From Agarivorans litoreus (GTDB taxonomy: Bacteria; Pseudomonadota; Gammaproteobacteria; Enterobacterales; Celerinatantimonadaceae): 64,000 bases of DNA. Every line of letters starts with the position of its first letter. Positions within the stretch are counted from its first letter, which is position 1. The position numbers and the translations under genes were made by a program. The DNA lies in NCBI RefSeq assembly GCF_019649015.1, contig NZ_BLPI01000001.1, positions 2,621,001 to 2,685,000 of the forward strand, written 5' to 3'. The notes under the pieces were generated by a model. It made no database searches, was not told where the DNA came from, and worked only from the letters and a program-made list of their open reading frames with translations. Below, in pieces: positions 52,072-62,469 of this stretch.

Positions 52072-55000
52072 TGATTAATCTGACTAAACCCTCTCTTTAC
52101 GCTCTAACTTTCTCTGCTTTAATCGGTGTTTCGCAGGCCGGTGACTTAGATCTAGCAGATGCACCTCTTTATGTAGCAACCACTCCGCCTCCTATGGTGA
52201 TGTTGGTGATGGGGCGTGACCATACCCTTTATTACGAAGCCTATAATGATGCTACTGACTTAGACGGAGATGGTGATTTAGACTTAAACTACAAGCCAAC
52301 GAGCATCACTTATGCTGGTTACTTTAATAGTTATCGATGTTATTCATATAGCAGTGGCATGTTTACTCCTGGAGATGAAGCAGATACCAATACTAAAGCC
52401 TGTAACAGTGGTTGGAGTGGTGACTTTCTAAACTACCTTACCATGTCGCGCATGGATGTATTGAGAGCGGTTCTTTACGGTGGCTACCGTAGTACCGATG
52501 ACAATGGAACCACGGTATTAGAGCGAGCTTTTGTCCCGCAAGACGCCCATTCTTGGGGCAAGAGTTATACTTCTGAAGCTGTCAATGGTTTTAAGATTGA
52601 AGATTACACGCCTTATTCCAATCCTACCGGCAACAACAAGCACTTTTTTGGCACAGCTTCTTGGTCCGATGGAGGCACAGCAGAGCTTAGAGTTTTGCAA
52701 AACCTAGATAAAGATATTTGGCAGTGGGCTACAACAGGAAGACCCGTTCTGGATGATGGTGACCCATTTGATGATTATGCTTCTTATTTAGTACGAGTGG
52801 CCGTTTGTGTAGAAACTAAGCTTGAAGATAATTGTAGAGAATATAAAAGCGAGCAAGCGCCTGTGCAAAGCAGTTATAAACCTACCGGTTTACTGCATGA
52901 CTATGGAGAAGATGGCGGTATTGAGTTTGGTTTAATTACCGGTAGTTTTGATAAAAATGCCTCTGGTGGTGTACTGCGTAAAGTCGTATCAGATTTTTCT
53001 GATGAAATCGAACTTTCTACCGGCCAGTTTAAAGCAGACGTAACAGGCATTGTTAGTACGATTGATAACTTGCGAATTTTTGGTTTTGACTATGGAAGCA
53101 AGAGTTATCCTCGAAACCATCAGGTTGATGGTGTCAGTACGAGTTGCGGTTGGATTAATGATCGCCCGATTCAAAGTGGAGAATGCGCGTCATGGGGTAA
53201 CCCGATTGGTGAAATGCTCTATGAAAGCTTGCGTTATTTTCATGGCGAAGGTTACGCCAGCCCTGAGTATTCTTCTGGAAGTGGAGCTATCGATGCAGCA
53301 ATTGGTTTGCCTTATGCTACATGGGACAAACCTTACGATGAGATTAACGGGGTAACAAGACCCTATTGTACTGCCGCTCACAATTTGGTGATTAGTGATT
53401 TGAGCCCTTCATTCGACTCTGACGAGCTACCAGGGGTAGTAAGTTTTCCTGAAAATAACTCTAATACGGGAACTTACAGCACTACTGCGCTCAACGGGTT
53501 TCACCTTGAGAATTTGTTAAATACTATATCGAGCAGTAGCAATGAGAACATTAGTGGCAACTATTTTATTGGTGAATCGACAGATGATGTTACCGGTTTA
53601 TTAAGTACTGCCACTGCGCCTACAGCTAAGGTTGTTGAGTCACTTGCCAATATTCGCGGCTTGTCGCCACAAGAGCCTACTAAGCAAGGAAGTTATGCTG
53701 TCGCTGGGGCTGCTTATTACGGGCATAAAACAGATATGTTTAGTGATAAACCCGGCAAACAGGCTATCGATACTACCGTTGTAGCAATATCTTCCCCCTT
53801 ACCTGAGATTAAAGTGCTGGTTGGAGACGACGCCCAAGAAGTTACCATTTTGCCTTTTGCAAAAACCGTTGGTGGGCATTACCAGACTACTGCGGTGAAA
53901 GATAGAGGCGCGTACCAACCTACTAATACTATCGTAGATTTCTATGTGCTTGAATCGGAACCGACAAAAGGCGAATTTGTCATCAACTACGAAGATGCTG
54001 AGCAGGGTGCTGATCATGAAATGGACATGATTGTGAAATACAAATACGAAGTAGTCGATGATTTGTGCCCTATCTATAATGTCGCCAATCATTGTCCAGG
54101 AGAGACTAAAAGAACTGGTGTACAGCTGTCGCTTGCAACCACTTTTACTGCCACTGGCTTTAGACAACATGCTGGTTATGTGATTGCAGGTACAGATAAA
54201 GACGGTATTTATCTCGATGTTCAAAAGAATTTTGGTCTTGATGGTGAAGGGAGGTCGCGACAAGACGCAACGGATTACTACCTAGATACACCATTACAAG
54301 ATGATAGTGCGTTCCCAAATAATTCTAGGATAACGGGTAGCGCTAGTGAAAAACTAGAGCCTTTGCCTTATCAACGTACTAGGAACTTTTTCCCTAGCGC
54401 TACAAGTGAGGCAGAATACTTACCATCTCCGTTGTGGTATGCCGCAAAATGGGGCGGGTTTAATGACACTAATAGTAACGGAGTACCAGATGCCGGCGAG
54501 TGGGATAATGATGTAAGCGGAGAGCCTGATAACTTTTTCCCAGTGACAAACGCTGGTCAGCTTGGTGCGCAAATAGGCAAAGCATTAGAGAAAATTGCTA
54601 GTGGTGAACAATCGGCTAATCCACCAGTGTTTAATAATACTTTTTTAAATGCTAGTGCTTTTCTCTATCAATCTACTTTTGATGGTGAGTATTGGAGCGG
54701 AGATATAAAAGCTTTCGCTGCCGCTGATGCTGGTGGGTTTAGTACAACCGCAACTTGGAGTACTGCTGAAGAGTTAGATGCTGTCACGCCAAGCTCTAGA
54801 GTTATTTATACCCGCAACAATGAGAGCAATCGAATTGTTGATTTTGTGGTGCCAAATTCGCTAAATGGCGCTACTAATTCACTGAGTTTATCGCAAATTA
54901 ATGCCTTATTGGACGGCCAAACTGGCAGCGATGCGGTTAAGTTGGCTTACTTAACGGCAGTAATCAACTACCTACGTGGTGAGCGAACCTATGAAGCAGC

Positions 55001-56558
55001 TGATTTAGCCTACAGCATGCGCACTAGAGCATCAGCCTTAGGAGACGTGATCAACTCAACGCCTTATTATGTTGATTTGGTCAATGACCATGCAGTAGAG
55101 AAACCCGTGTTGGTCTATGGTGCCAATGACGGTATGGTTCACATTGCAGATGCTGCCACTGGTGAAGAAATCATGGCTTATGTGCCAAGCCAGGTTTACC
55201 AAGGCTTAAATGCCCTAACCAAAAGTACTTATAATCATAAGTATTTTGTCGATGGGGGGATTGCTGGTTTTAGTGAAGAAAGTGGCAATACGACTAAAAC
55301 CACCGTTGTTGGTACTTTAGGCACCGGATTTAAAGGCTTGTATGCGATAGATGTTAGTGACATGTCGAGCCCCAATAAAAATAAAATTTTATGGGAGATT
55401 GACACTGACACAACTGGATATTCCGGTATCGGTTATACCCGAGAAGAACCAACAATTGCTAAACTGGCTAATGGCAAAGTGGGGGTGATCTTCGCTAATG
55501 GCTATAACTCTAGCGATGATGAAGGGCAGATATTTATTGCCGATTTAGAGGATGGCAGCTTAATTAAAGCGTTAAAAACCGGTGTAGGAAGCGCCCAAGA
55601 TCCTACTGGCCAAAACCGACCTAATGCATTAGCAAGCCCAGCAGCAGTGGATAAAGACGGTGATGGTGTCGTTGATCGTATTTATGCCGGTGATTTATTC
55701 GGTAATATGTGGGTATTTGATTTAACTGGTAGCAGCTCTGCCGATTGGGACTTAGCCACTACCGATGGAAAGCCATTATTTACAGCTGTTAGCCCAACTA
55801 AGTTAGATGGACTAAGTCATACTGCTCAAGCTATTACTACTCGGCCTTCTGTAGGTGCACATCCCTATGGTCTCTCTCAAGGTGTGCTAGTGGCATTTGG
55901 TACAGGTAAATACATCGAAAATTCAGATAACAATACTCTTGGTGAGGCTACCCAATCGGTTTATGTTATTTGGGATAAACTAAATGGCTCTTATGTTTCC
56001 GATTCGCGTTCAACTGTAGACGGTGAAGAGGTCTATAGCAGTTTATTGAGGCAGGCTATTATAGAAGAGGACGCTAAAAACCGACTGTTAACTGAGTATG
56101 TAATAGATTGGGGGACTCATAAGGGTTGGTATCTCGATTTGGTTAACTCTGAGGGTGGCAATACTAACAACTACGGCGAGCGACAGGTGACAAATACCCT
56201 GCTGTTGTTCAATAAGTTAAGTTTAACCACGCTGTTACCCAATGAAGATATATGTGCCTCTGGTGGTAGCGGTTGGTATATGGAGCTAAATCTACACTCT
56301 GGTATTACTTGGAATCACGGCACCGATGGCAATACCGACCCAGATGACACCTCGGATACCATCAATAATGATTCGTCACATCAAAAAGTAGATGGTATTC
56401 CTTCACCACCTACCACAATTATTGTTCCGCCAGACAGCGGTAATGCTGACGACGAAATTATTGTCAAAAACTGTGTAACCTTAAGTACGGGGGCGGTTTT
56501 TTGTTTTGACGATTACCAATCTCCCACAGGGCGTTTAAGTTTAAGAACCTTACACTAA
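52071..56558 (+). CDS. pilY1: PilY1-type pilus tip adhesin, copy 1
   Basis: 1495 residues from ATG 52071, which overlaps the pilE stop (TAATG); a longer frame at 52065 adds nothing. Signal peptide (cleavage after SQAG). The N-terminal part has the PilY1 block VMLVMGRDHTLYYEAYNDAT and an Asp-rich DLDGDGDLDLNY segment, with no DxSxS MIDAS motif visible at this start. The C-terminal propeller (about 1000-1350) has YGANDGMVHIADAATGEE, VGTLGTGFKGLYAIDV and the calcium loop DKDGDGVVD at 1194-1202 (bases 55650-55676), then RIYAGDLFGNMWVFDL. In Pseudomonas PilY1 this loop controls pilus retraction and host contact. Confidence 0.93.
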   Translation: MINLTKPSLYALTFSALIGVSQAGDLDLADAPLYVATTPPPMVMLVMGRDHTLYYEAYNDATDLDGDGDLDLNYKPTSITYAGYFNSYRCYSYSSGMFTPGDEADTNTKACNSGWSGDFLNYLTMSRMDVLRAVLYGGYRSTDDNGTTVLERAFVPQDAHSWGKSYTSEAVNGFKIEDYTPYSNPTGNNKHFFGTASWSDGGTAELRVLQNLDKDIWQWATTGRPVLDDGDPFDDYASYLVRVAVCVETKLEDNCREYKSEQAPVQSSYKPTGLLHDYGEDGGIEFGLITGSFDKNASGGVLRKVVSDFSDEIELSTGQFKADVTGIVSTIDNLRIFGFDYGSKSYPRNHQVDGVSTSCGWINDRPIQSGECASWGNPIGEMLYESLRYFHGEGYASPEYSSGSGAIDAAIGLPYATWDKPYDEINGVTRPYCTAAHNLVISDLSPSFDSDELPGVVSFPENNSNTGTYSTTALNGFHLENLLNTISSSSNENISGNYFIGESTDDVTGLLSTATAPTAKVVESLANIRGLSPQEPTKQGSYAVAGAAYYGHKTDMFSDKPGKQAIDTTVVAISSPLPEIKVLVGDDAQEVTILPFAKTVGGHYQTTAVKDRGAYQPTNTIVDFYVLESEPTKGEFVINYEDAEQGADHEMDMIVKYKYEVVDDLCPIYNVANHCPGETKRTGVQLSLATTFTATGFRQHAGYVIAGTDKDGIYLDVQKNFGLDGEGRSRQDATDYYLDTPLQDDSAFPNNSRITGSASEKLEPLPYQRTRNFFPSATSEAEYLPSPLWYAAKWGGFNDTNSNGVPDAGEWDNDVSGEPDNFFPVTNAGQLGAQIGKALEKIASGEQSANPPVFNNTFLNASAFLYQSTFDGEYWSGDIKAFAAADAGGFSTTATWSTAEELDAVTPSSRVIYTRNNESNRIVDFVVPNSLNGATNSLSLSQINALLDGQTGSDAVKLAYLTAVINYLRGERTYEAADLAYSMRTRASALGDVINSTPYYVDLVNDHAVEKPVLVYGANDGMVHIADAATGEEIMAYVPSQVYQGLNALTKSTYNHKYFVDGGIAGFSEESGNTTKTTVVGTLGTGFKGLYAIDVSDMSSPNKNKILWEIDTDTTGYSGIGYTREEPTIAKLANGKVGVIFANGYNSSDDEGQIFIADLEDGSLIKALKTGVGSAQDPTGQNRPNALASPAAVDKDGDGVVDRIYAGDLFGNMWVFDLTGSSSADWDLATTDGKPLFTAVSPTKLDGLSHTAQAITTRPSVGAHPYGLSQGVLVAFGTGKYIENSDNNTLGEATQSVYVIWDKLNGSYVSDSRSTVDGEEVYSSLLRQAIIEEDAKNRLLTEYVIDWGTHKGWYLDLVNSEGGNTNNYGERQVTNTLLLFNKLSLTTLLPNEDICASGGSGWYMELNLHSGITWNHGTDGNTDPDDTSDTINNDSSHQKVDGIPSPPTTIIVPPDSGNADDEIIVKNCVTLSTGAVFCFDDYQSPTGRLSLRTLH

Positions 56559-56582
56559 GGTCTGGGTAGGAAATCAGATAAT

Positions 56583-56613
56583 AAAAAGGGAGCTTTATAA
56601 AGCTCCCTTTTTA
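56583..56613. terminator. Palindromic terminator after pilY1 copy 1
   Basis: Perfect 30-base palindrome (56583-56612, core AAAGGGAGCTTTATAAAGC) with A and T flanks. It ends the pilin operon and implies that copy 2 has its own promoter in 56614-56847. Confidence 0.9.
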
Positions 56614-56847
56614 TTTGATATTTACTATCGGGGGCATTTTTATGTTCTTTATATGACCTTTATATATTTTAGTTGGCAGTTTATTTAAATATATGTTTTT
56701 TATACATATTACTAATTTAAATTGTCTAGGGCTTCACTAAAATTCGATTGTTTAAAGATTAAAATTTCAGCAGGTTTTCTATGGTTGTTAGTTGTTGCAT
56801 CAAGTCAGTTTGAGGTAACTGCAGCCTACGTTGTTGGAAGCAAAATT

Positions 56848-59800
56848 TTGAGTACTCTCGCCACACTATTTACGCAAGTGCGTTGCTGCAGGTTTGCGCA
56901 AAAATATATTCGTTTTACTTGCCTTGTTTTGACTATGGGCTTGTTGCTAAGTGTTATTTCATTAGCAACTAAAGCTGCCCAGTTGAATCTGGCTGATAGC
57001 CCCTTATATGTCGCAACATCCCCTTCACCAATGGTGATGTTGGTAATGGGAAGGGACCATACCCTTTACTATGAAGCTTATAACGATGCTACTGACTTAA
57101 GTGGCAATAACGACCTAGATATTAACTACAACCCCTTGCTTGTAGACTATGCGGGTTACTTCAATAGTGAGCGCTGCTACACCTATAATTCTTCGCAAAA
57201 ACGTTTTACCCCTGGCGTTGAGGCGAACGCCAATACCAAAGCGTGCACTGGCTCAGGAGAGTGGAGTGGCGATTTTCTCAATTACCTCACCATGTCACGT
57301 ATGGATGTTCTGCGCACTGTACTGTATGGCGGCTATAGAGCAATAGACAGTGAAGGCACAACGGTATTGGAACGGGTATTCATTCCGCAGGATGCTCACT
57401 CATGGGGTAAAAGTTATACCTCGGAAGCGGTGAATGGTTACCGCATCGATAACTACACCCCATTGTCTCAGCCTAATAGCAATCGTAAGCACTTTTTTGG
57501 CACTGCGTCTTGGTCTGATGGCGGTGCCCCGGAGCTAAGAATCAAAAAGAACCAGAACAGTGAGATATGGGAATGGGCGACTACAGAGCGTCCGGTACTA
57601 GCCGGGAGCTACAGCGAATCTTATGAAATTAGGGTTGAGGTATGTGTACAAGGCAAGTTGGAGGCGAACTGCAAAGAGTATCCCAACAAACAATACAAAC
57701 CTACCGGCTTACTGCATGACTATGGCGAAGACGGCAGTATCGAGTTTGGGCTTATTACTGGTAGTTACGACAAAAACTTATCAGGTGGGGTTTTGCGCAA
57801 AGCGGTATCCCATTTTGGCGACGAGTTAATCAGTAATACCGGGCAGTTTAAAACCAGCGTAAACGGCATTGTAAGTACAATCAATAAATTACGTATTTAT
57901 GGTTTTAAATATGGCAGCTATGAGTATGGCTGTGGCTGGATTACCGATCGTGCAATTCGTAATGGCGAATGTACTTCATGGGGCAACCCTATTGGCGAGA
58001 TGTTGTACGAAAGCTTACGTTATTTCCACGGCGAAGGTTTTGCTAGTCGCTCATATTCAAGCGGCAGCGGTACTATCGATGGTCAACTAGGCTTGCCGTT
58101 TGCAAAGTGGGACGATCCTTTTGCTCATCGAGAGTATTGCGCAGCACCCTATAACTTGGTGATTAGCGATATTAGCCCGTCTTATGATTCTGATGAAATC
58201 CCTAACGCTCACCCAAGTTACGCAGGTTCTTATCAAGGGTCGCTACTTGACGGATTTCACCTTAAAAACTTGTTAGATAATATTTCAAAATACGAAAATA
58301 TTGGTGGTGATTATTTCATTGGTGAATCGGTTAGTGATACTACCGGTACCACTAGTGCACCCACTGCAAAAAAAGTTAATACTTTATCGGAGATTCGAGG
58401 CCTCTCTCCTCAAGAGCCAACAAAAGAGGGCAGTTATGCAGTAGCTGCAGTGGCGCATTATGGTCACAAAACCGATATCTTCCCCAACAAGCCGGGTAAG
58501 CAAAATATTCAAACCACAGTGGTGGCTGTATCTTCTCCACTGCCTGAGGTGGAAGTTGAAGTAGACGGAGAAACCATCATCATTGTTCCGTTTGCTAAGT
58601 CGGTAGGCGGCTGTGCTAGTGGTAGTTGTATTAGTACCAATAAAGGGGATTTTCAGCCAACAAATGCCATTGTTGATTACTACGTAGAAGAGTTTTCTCC
58701 CACAAAAGGAACCTTTAGGATTAACTTTGAGGATGTTGAACAAGGTGCTGATCACGAGATGGACATGATCGTGAAGTACCACTACGAAGTAAAACAGCTG
58801 TGTGAGAATGCCTACGATAATGAGGCCACTTGTAGTAAGCGCTTAGGTGTTCAATTAACTTTAGATTCAATTTATGCCGCGGGCAGTATTGACCAACACG
58901 CTGGTTACGTTATTTCCGGTACTGACAAAGATGGTATCTATTTAGATGTGAAAGATCGTGGTGGAAATAAGCGTACTTATTACTTAGATACACCTTTACA
59001 AAATGATTCGGCTTTTCCAAATAACTCTCGGGAATCTAGCAACAACAGCTCAGATTTACCGCTAATTCGTAAACGGAATTTCTTTCCTAGTTCAAGCTCT
59101 GAGGCTGCGACCTTATTGCCTTCGCCGCTTTGGTATGCGGCAAAGTGGGGCGGTTTTACCGATACCAATAACAACGGCATACCCGATGACGGCGAATGGG
59201 ACGAAGAAGAAAGTGGTCAGCCAGATAACTATTTCCCGGTAACTAACGCTGGGCAACTAGGCGCGCAAATTGGCAAAGCCTTAGAGAAAATAGCCAGTGG
59301 CAGCCAGTCGGCTAGCCCTCCGGTGTTTAATAACAATTTTTTAAGCAGTAGCTCATTTTTGTATCAATCGTCATTTGATGGGGAATACTGGAGTGGCGAT
59401 GTAAAGGCATTTAAAGCGGCCAGTGGAGGTGGATTTAGCTCTACTGAGACTTGGAGCGTAGCCAAAGAACTTGATGCAATACCTCATCAACAGCGTACCA
59501 TTTTCTCTCGTAATGGTGAGTCCGGCGAGGTCTTTGAGTTTACAGCACCAAACAGTTTACAGCCTTCCGCTATTGGTTTTAGCCAATCGCAAATCTCCGC
59601 CTTGCTGGCAGGGCAAACAGGCTCAGATTCTCTGAAGTTAGATTATCTTCAGGCGGTAGTGAATTACCTGCGAGGTGAGCGCACTTATGAGCAAAGTGAC
59701 TTGCAGTTTTCCATGCGAAAACGCGCTACTGCATTGGGTGATGTCATCAACTCCATTCCCTATTATGTGGATCTCGCTACTGGCCACAAAGTGAATAAAC

Positions 59801-61281
59801 CAGTGCTGGTGTTTGGAGCAAACGATGGCATGGTGCATGTGGTTGATGCTAAAACGGGCAAGGAGCTAATGGCCTATTTACCCAGCCAAGTTTATCAACA
59901 TCTAAATAGCCTTACCCGCAGTACTTACACTCACAAGTATTTTGTCGATGGAGCTATTACCGGCTACACCGATGAATCGGATAAAACCACTGTAGTGGGA
60001 ACTTTGGGCACCGGCGTGAAGGGCTTATACGCATTAGATGTTACCAATATGAATTGGCCAACTAAGAATAGCATTAAGTGGGAAATTGATAGTTCCACCA
60101 ACGGCTTTGAAAGCCTAGGTTATAGCCGTGAGCAGCCTACTATTGCTAAGTTGGCCAACGGTACAACTGGAGTGATTTTTTCAAATGGCTATAACGCTGC
60201 AGATGATGAAGCAACTCTATATGTTGCCGACCTAAAAGACGGCAGTTTAATTGCCGCGCTAAGCACTGGAGTGGGCAGCTCAGGGGACCCTACTGGACAA
60301 GGTCGGCCAAACGCATTGGCTTCTCCCGCCGTGGTCGACTTAACGGGTAACGGTGTTGCCGATCGCATTTATGTCGGTGACTTATTTGGAAACATGTGGG
60401 CATTTGATGTATCCGATACTCGAGCCAGCAACTGGGAGCTCGCTACCATTCAAAGTGCTGGGTCTAAGCCGCCATTGTTTTCTGCAACTAGCCCAAGCAA
60501 ACGCTTAGTTGGCTCTAGCATGCAATATCAAGCGCAGCCAATTACCACCAAACCGTCGGTTGGCGCTCATCCAATGGGCTTGAATCAAGGTGTGTTAGTA
60601 GCCTTTGGAACGGGTAAGTATATCGAAGTAGATGATAACGATGCCGATGATCAAGATACTCAAAGCATCTATGTCATTTGGGATCGTTTAAACGGCGAAG
60701 CCGTAAATTCTAAGCGCTCTAGAGTGAGTGGAGAAGATGTTTATGACGCGAGTTTGTTGCGGCAAGCCATTATCGAAGAGGATTCAAGTAATCGCTTGTT
60801 AAGCAATAATCCAATTGATTGGAATACCCATAGCGGCTGGTATTTGGATTTTGTGAATACCCAGAGTAACAATACCAATAACTACGGTGAACGGCAGGTA
60901 AGTAACAGTTTATTGCTCGCCAATAAACTTAGCTTTACCACTATGCTACCCAATACTGATACTTGTGCCTCTGGCGGTAGTGGCTGGTATATGGAGTTGA
61001 ATTTACATACTGGCAGAACCTGGAACACTGGTACCGAGGGTAATACTGATCCCAACGATCCTAACGACACGATTAATAATGATAGCTCCCATCAAAAGGT
61101 GGAAGATGGTATTCCTTCTTCGCCAGGAGTAATTATTGATCCCAACTTACCTAGTGATGGTTCAGTTCACGATGGCTCGATTAATCAGAAAAACTGCATT
61201 ACTTTAAGTAACGGTACCATGTTGTGTTTTGACGACTTTACCTCGCCAACCGGTCGATTAAGTTTACGCCGCTTACACTAG
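56848..61281 (+). CDS. PilY1-type pilus tip adhesin, copy 2
   Basis: About 1477 residues. The start is uncertain: TTG 56848 has GGAAG 7 bases before; ATG 56935 would leave a signal without positive charge; the frame is open to TTG 56722. A hydrophobic export signal (CLVLTMGLLLSVISLATKAA) ends just before the mature part. The protein is closely related along its whole length to copy 1 (same VMLVMGRDHTLYYEAYNDAT block, same SPTGRLSLR-LH end). The calcium loop reads DLTGNGVAD (60337-60363), with Thr in place of the second Asp, so calcium binding may be altered. An EF-like DTNNNGIPDDGEWD is kept near 59161. Confidence 0.88.
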   Translation: MSTLATLFTQVRCCRFAQKYIRFTCLVLTMGLLLSVISLATKAAQLNLADSPLYVATSPSPMVMLVMGRDHTLYYEAYNDATDLSGNNDLDINYNPLLVDYAGYFNSERCYTYNSSQKRFTPGVEANANTKACTGSGEWSGDFLNYLTMSRMDVLRTVLYGGYRAIDSEGTTVLERVFIPQDAHSWGKSYTSEAVNGYRIDNYTPLSQPNSNRKHFFGTASWSDGGAPELRIKKNQNSEIWEWATTERPVLAGSYSESYEIRVEVCVQGKLEANCKEYPNKQYKPTGLLHDYGEDGSIEFGLITGSYDKNLSGGVLRKAVSHFGDELISNTGQFKTSVNGIVSTINKLRIYGFKYGSYEYGCGWITDRAIRNGECTSWGNPIGEMLYESLRYFHGEGFASRSYSSGSGTIDGQLGLPFAKWDDPFAHREYCAAPYNLVISDISPSYDSDEIPNAHPSYAGSYQGSLLDGFHLKNLLDNISKYENIGGDYFIGESVSDTTGTTSAPTAKKVNTLSEIRGLSPQEPTKEGSYAVAAVAHYGHKTDIFPNKPGKQNIQTTVVAVSSPLPEVEVEVDGETIIIVPFAKSVGGCASGSCISTNKGDFQPTNAIVDYYVEEFSPTKGTFRINFEDVEQGADHEMDMIVKYHYEVKQLCENAYDNEATCSKRLGVQLTLDSIYAAGSIDQHAGYVISGTDKDGIYLDVKDRGGNKRTYYLDTPLQNDSAFPNNSRESSNNSSDLPLIRKRNFFPSSSSEAATLLPSPLWYAAKWGGFTDTNNNGIPDDGEWDEEESGQPDNYFPVTNAGQLGAQIGKALEKIASGSQSASPPVFNNNFLSSSSFLYQSSFDGEYWSGDVKAFKAASGGGFSSTETWSVAKELDAIPHQQRTIFSRNGESGEVFEFTAPNSLQPSAIGFSQSQISALLAGQTGSDSLKLDYLQAVVNYLRGERTYEQSDLQFSMRKRATALGDVINSIPYYVDLATGHKVNKPVLVFGANDGMVHVVDAKTGKELMAYLPSQVYQHLNSLTRSTYTHKYFVDGAITGYTDESDKTTVVGTLGTGVKGLYALDVTNMNWPTKNSIKWEIDSSTNGFESLGYSREQPTIAKLANGTTGVIFSNGYNAADDEATLYVADLKDGSLIAALSTGVGSSGDPTGQGRPNALASPAVVDLTGNGVADRIYVGDLFGNMWAFDVSDTRASNWELATIQSAGSKPPLFSATSPSKRLVGSSMQYQAQPITTKPSVGAHPMGLNQGVLVAFGTGKYIEVDDNDADDQDTQSIYVIWDRLNGEAVNSKRSRVSGEDVYDASLLRQAIIEEDSSNRLLSNNPIDWNTHSGWYLDFVNTQSNNTNNYGERQVSNSLLLANKLSFTTMLPNTDTCASGGSGWYMELNLHTGRTWNTGTEGNTDPNDPNDTINNDSSHQKVEDGIPSSPGVIIDPNLPSDGSVHDGSINQKNCITLSNGTMLCFDDFTSPTGRLSLRRLH

Positions 61282-61301
61282 TAAGCCGCAAAGCGTAATA
61301 G

Positions 61302-61327
61302 AAGCAGCCCTCTAGGGCTGCTTTTTT
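61302..61327 (+). terminator. Terminator of pilY1 copy 2
   Basis: AAGCAGCCCT-CT-AGGGCTGCTTTTTT, a perfect GC-rich stem with T-run, 20 bases after the stop at 61281. Confidence 0.9.
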
Positions 61328-61396
61328 GTTCAAATAAACGTCGATTTATGTTGGCGTGTTTTGCTACACTAGCCGCCCTTTTTTGGAGAGCCTGTT

Positions 61397-61630
61397 ATGC
61401 AGTGTCGTTTAGGCTGCGGTGCTTGTTGCATTGCGCCATCTATTAGCTCATTAAATAAAGCAGCGGGTGAGCGATGTGTTCATTTAAATGCTGATAATTT
61501 ATGCGCTATCTTTGGTAAAGCTGAGCGACCTAAGGTTTGCAGTGATTTTAAAGCTGTTGAGTGGCTGTGTGGAACTACCCAGCAACAAGCCATGGATAAT
61601 CTCATCTACTTAGAAAAGCAAACCGCGTAA
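61397..61630 (+). CDS. YkgJ-family cysteine cluster protein
   Basis: 77 residues with six to seven Cys: CRLGCGACC at the start, ERCVHLNADNLCAIFGKAER and VCSDFKAVEWLCG. This pattern matches the YkgJ/zinc- and iron-chelating domain family (putative Fe-S or zinc proteins of unknown role). ATG 61397 has GGAGAG upstream. It stands alone between a terminator and the convergent yibQ. Confidence 0.85.
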   Translation: MQCRLGCGACCIAPSISSLNKAAGERCVHLNADNLCAIFGKAERPKVCSDFKAVEWLCGTTQQQAMDNLIYLEKQTA

Positions 61631-61680
61631 TAATATTGCTTGGTATTAAGGCTTTGTACTGCTTGCTTTAATGCAACTGC

Positions 61681-62469
61681 CTAGAGCTGTTTGTTGTGCA
61701 CAGGCTGCACAATCGGCTCTTCTGAACCCACTAAACGAATGCTAGGTTCACTCTCGAGCTCTGGTGCTAATAAAGCTAGGCGTTGGGCTACCCCAACTAG
61801 TTGCACATCTTCTGGCAAACTTAGCCGATTAAGTAAATCCACCGAGTGTGGTCTGGGGTGAGCGATTAGCACTGCATGACCATATTTTCGAGCAAGGCTT
61901 AGGGCCTTTTGCCATTGGCGTTCAATGGCCACTGGGTTGTCTTGGTGATCTAGAAATACATGGCGCTTTAAATTGGGCACTTGATACACCCTAGCAGTTT
62001 GTTGGGCAATGCTGGCTAAGTGGGTGCGGCTATCCACAAAAAATAGCTCTTGTTTAGCCAGTACTTGCATTAACCAATGCATTTCTGTGGGCAGCTGGGT
62101 GAGTTGGCTACCCATGTGGTTGTTTAAGCCGGTTGCTTCTGGAAAGTCATTAATAGCTGCTTCTACACGTTGCTTAAAAGTTACTTCTTCTAAATTATCG
62201 GGTAGTCCATAGGGGCCTAAAGCAATGGTGCCGCTGCCTTGCATCGGTAGATGCAACATTACTTCGCGTTGCTGCTGCTGAGCTTGTTCGGCAATCTCTT
62301 TGGCATAAGGGCTTGATGGAAGTACCGATAAGGTAATATTGGGGTGTAGGTCTAGTAGTGCAAAGTCGCGAGCACTATTTCCGACATCATCAATGATGAT
62401 GCTTAACTGCGCAGCCATGGCTGAGCTTGTTGCCAGCATACCTAGGCAAAGTAGAATTATTTTAACCAT
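61681..62469 (-). CDS. yibQ: Divergent polysaccharide deacetylase family protein YibQ
   Basis: 262 residues with a signal peptide (cleavage after AMA). The fold is that of divergent polysaccharide deacetylases: LSIIIDDVGNSARDFALLDL near residue 22, LSVLPSSPYAKEIAEQAQQQ, EVMLHLPMQG, NNHMGSQLT, FFVDSRTH and AVLIAHPRP. It is probably periplasmic and may act on or near peptidoglycan, but its substrate is unknown. The start overlaps the envC stop by 13 bases, and the order gpmI-envC-yibQ is the same as in E. coli. Confidence 0.9.
   Translation of the reverse strand: MVKIILLCLGMLATSSAMAAQLSIIIDDVGNSARDFALLDLHPNITLSVLPSSPYAKEIAEQAQQQQREVMLHLPMQGSGTIALGPYGLPDNLEEVTFKQRVEAAINDFPEATGLNNHMGSQLTQLPTEMHWLMQVLAKQELFFVDSRTHLASIAQQTARVYQVPNLKRHVFLDHQDNPVAIERQWQKALSLARKYGHAVLIAHPRPHSVDLLNRLSLPEDVQLVGVAQRLALLAPELESEPSIRLVGSEEPIVQPVHNKQL

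Noticed and set aside
53799-54263. Antisense ORF within pilY1 copy 1 (154 codons), and similar one in copy 2
   Set aside because: Shadow of a highly conserved coding region; no start signals or known domain.
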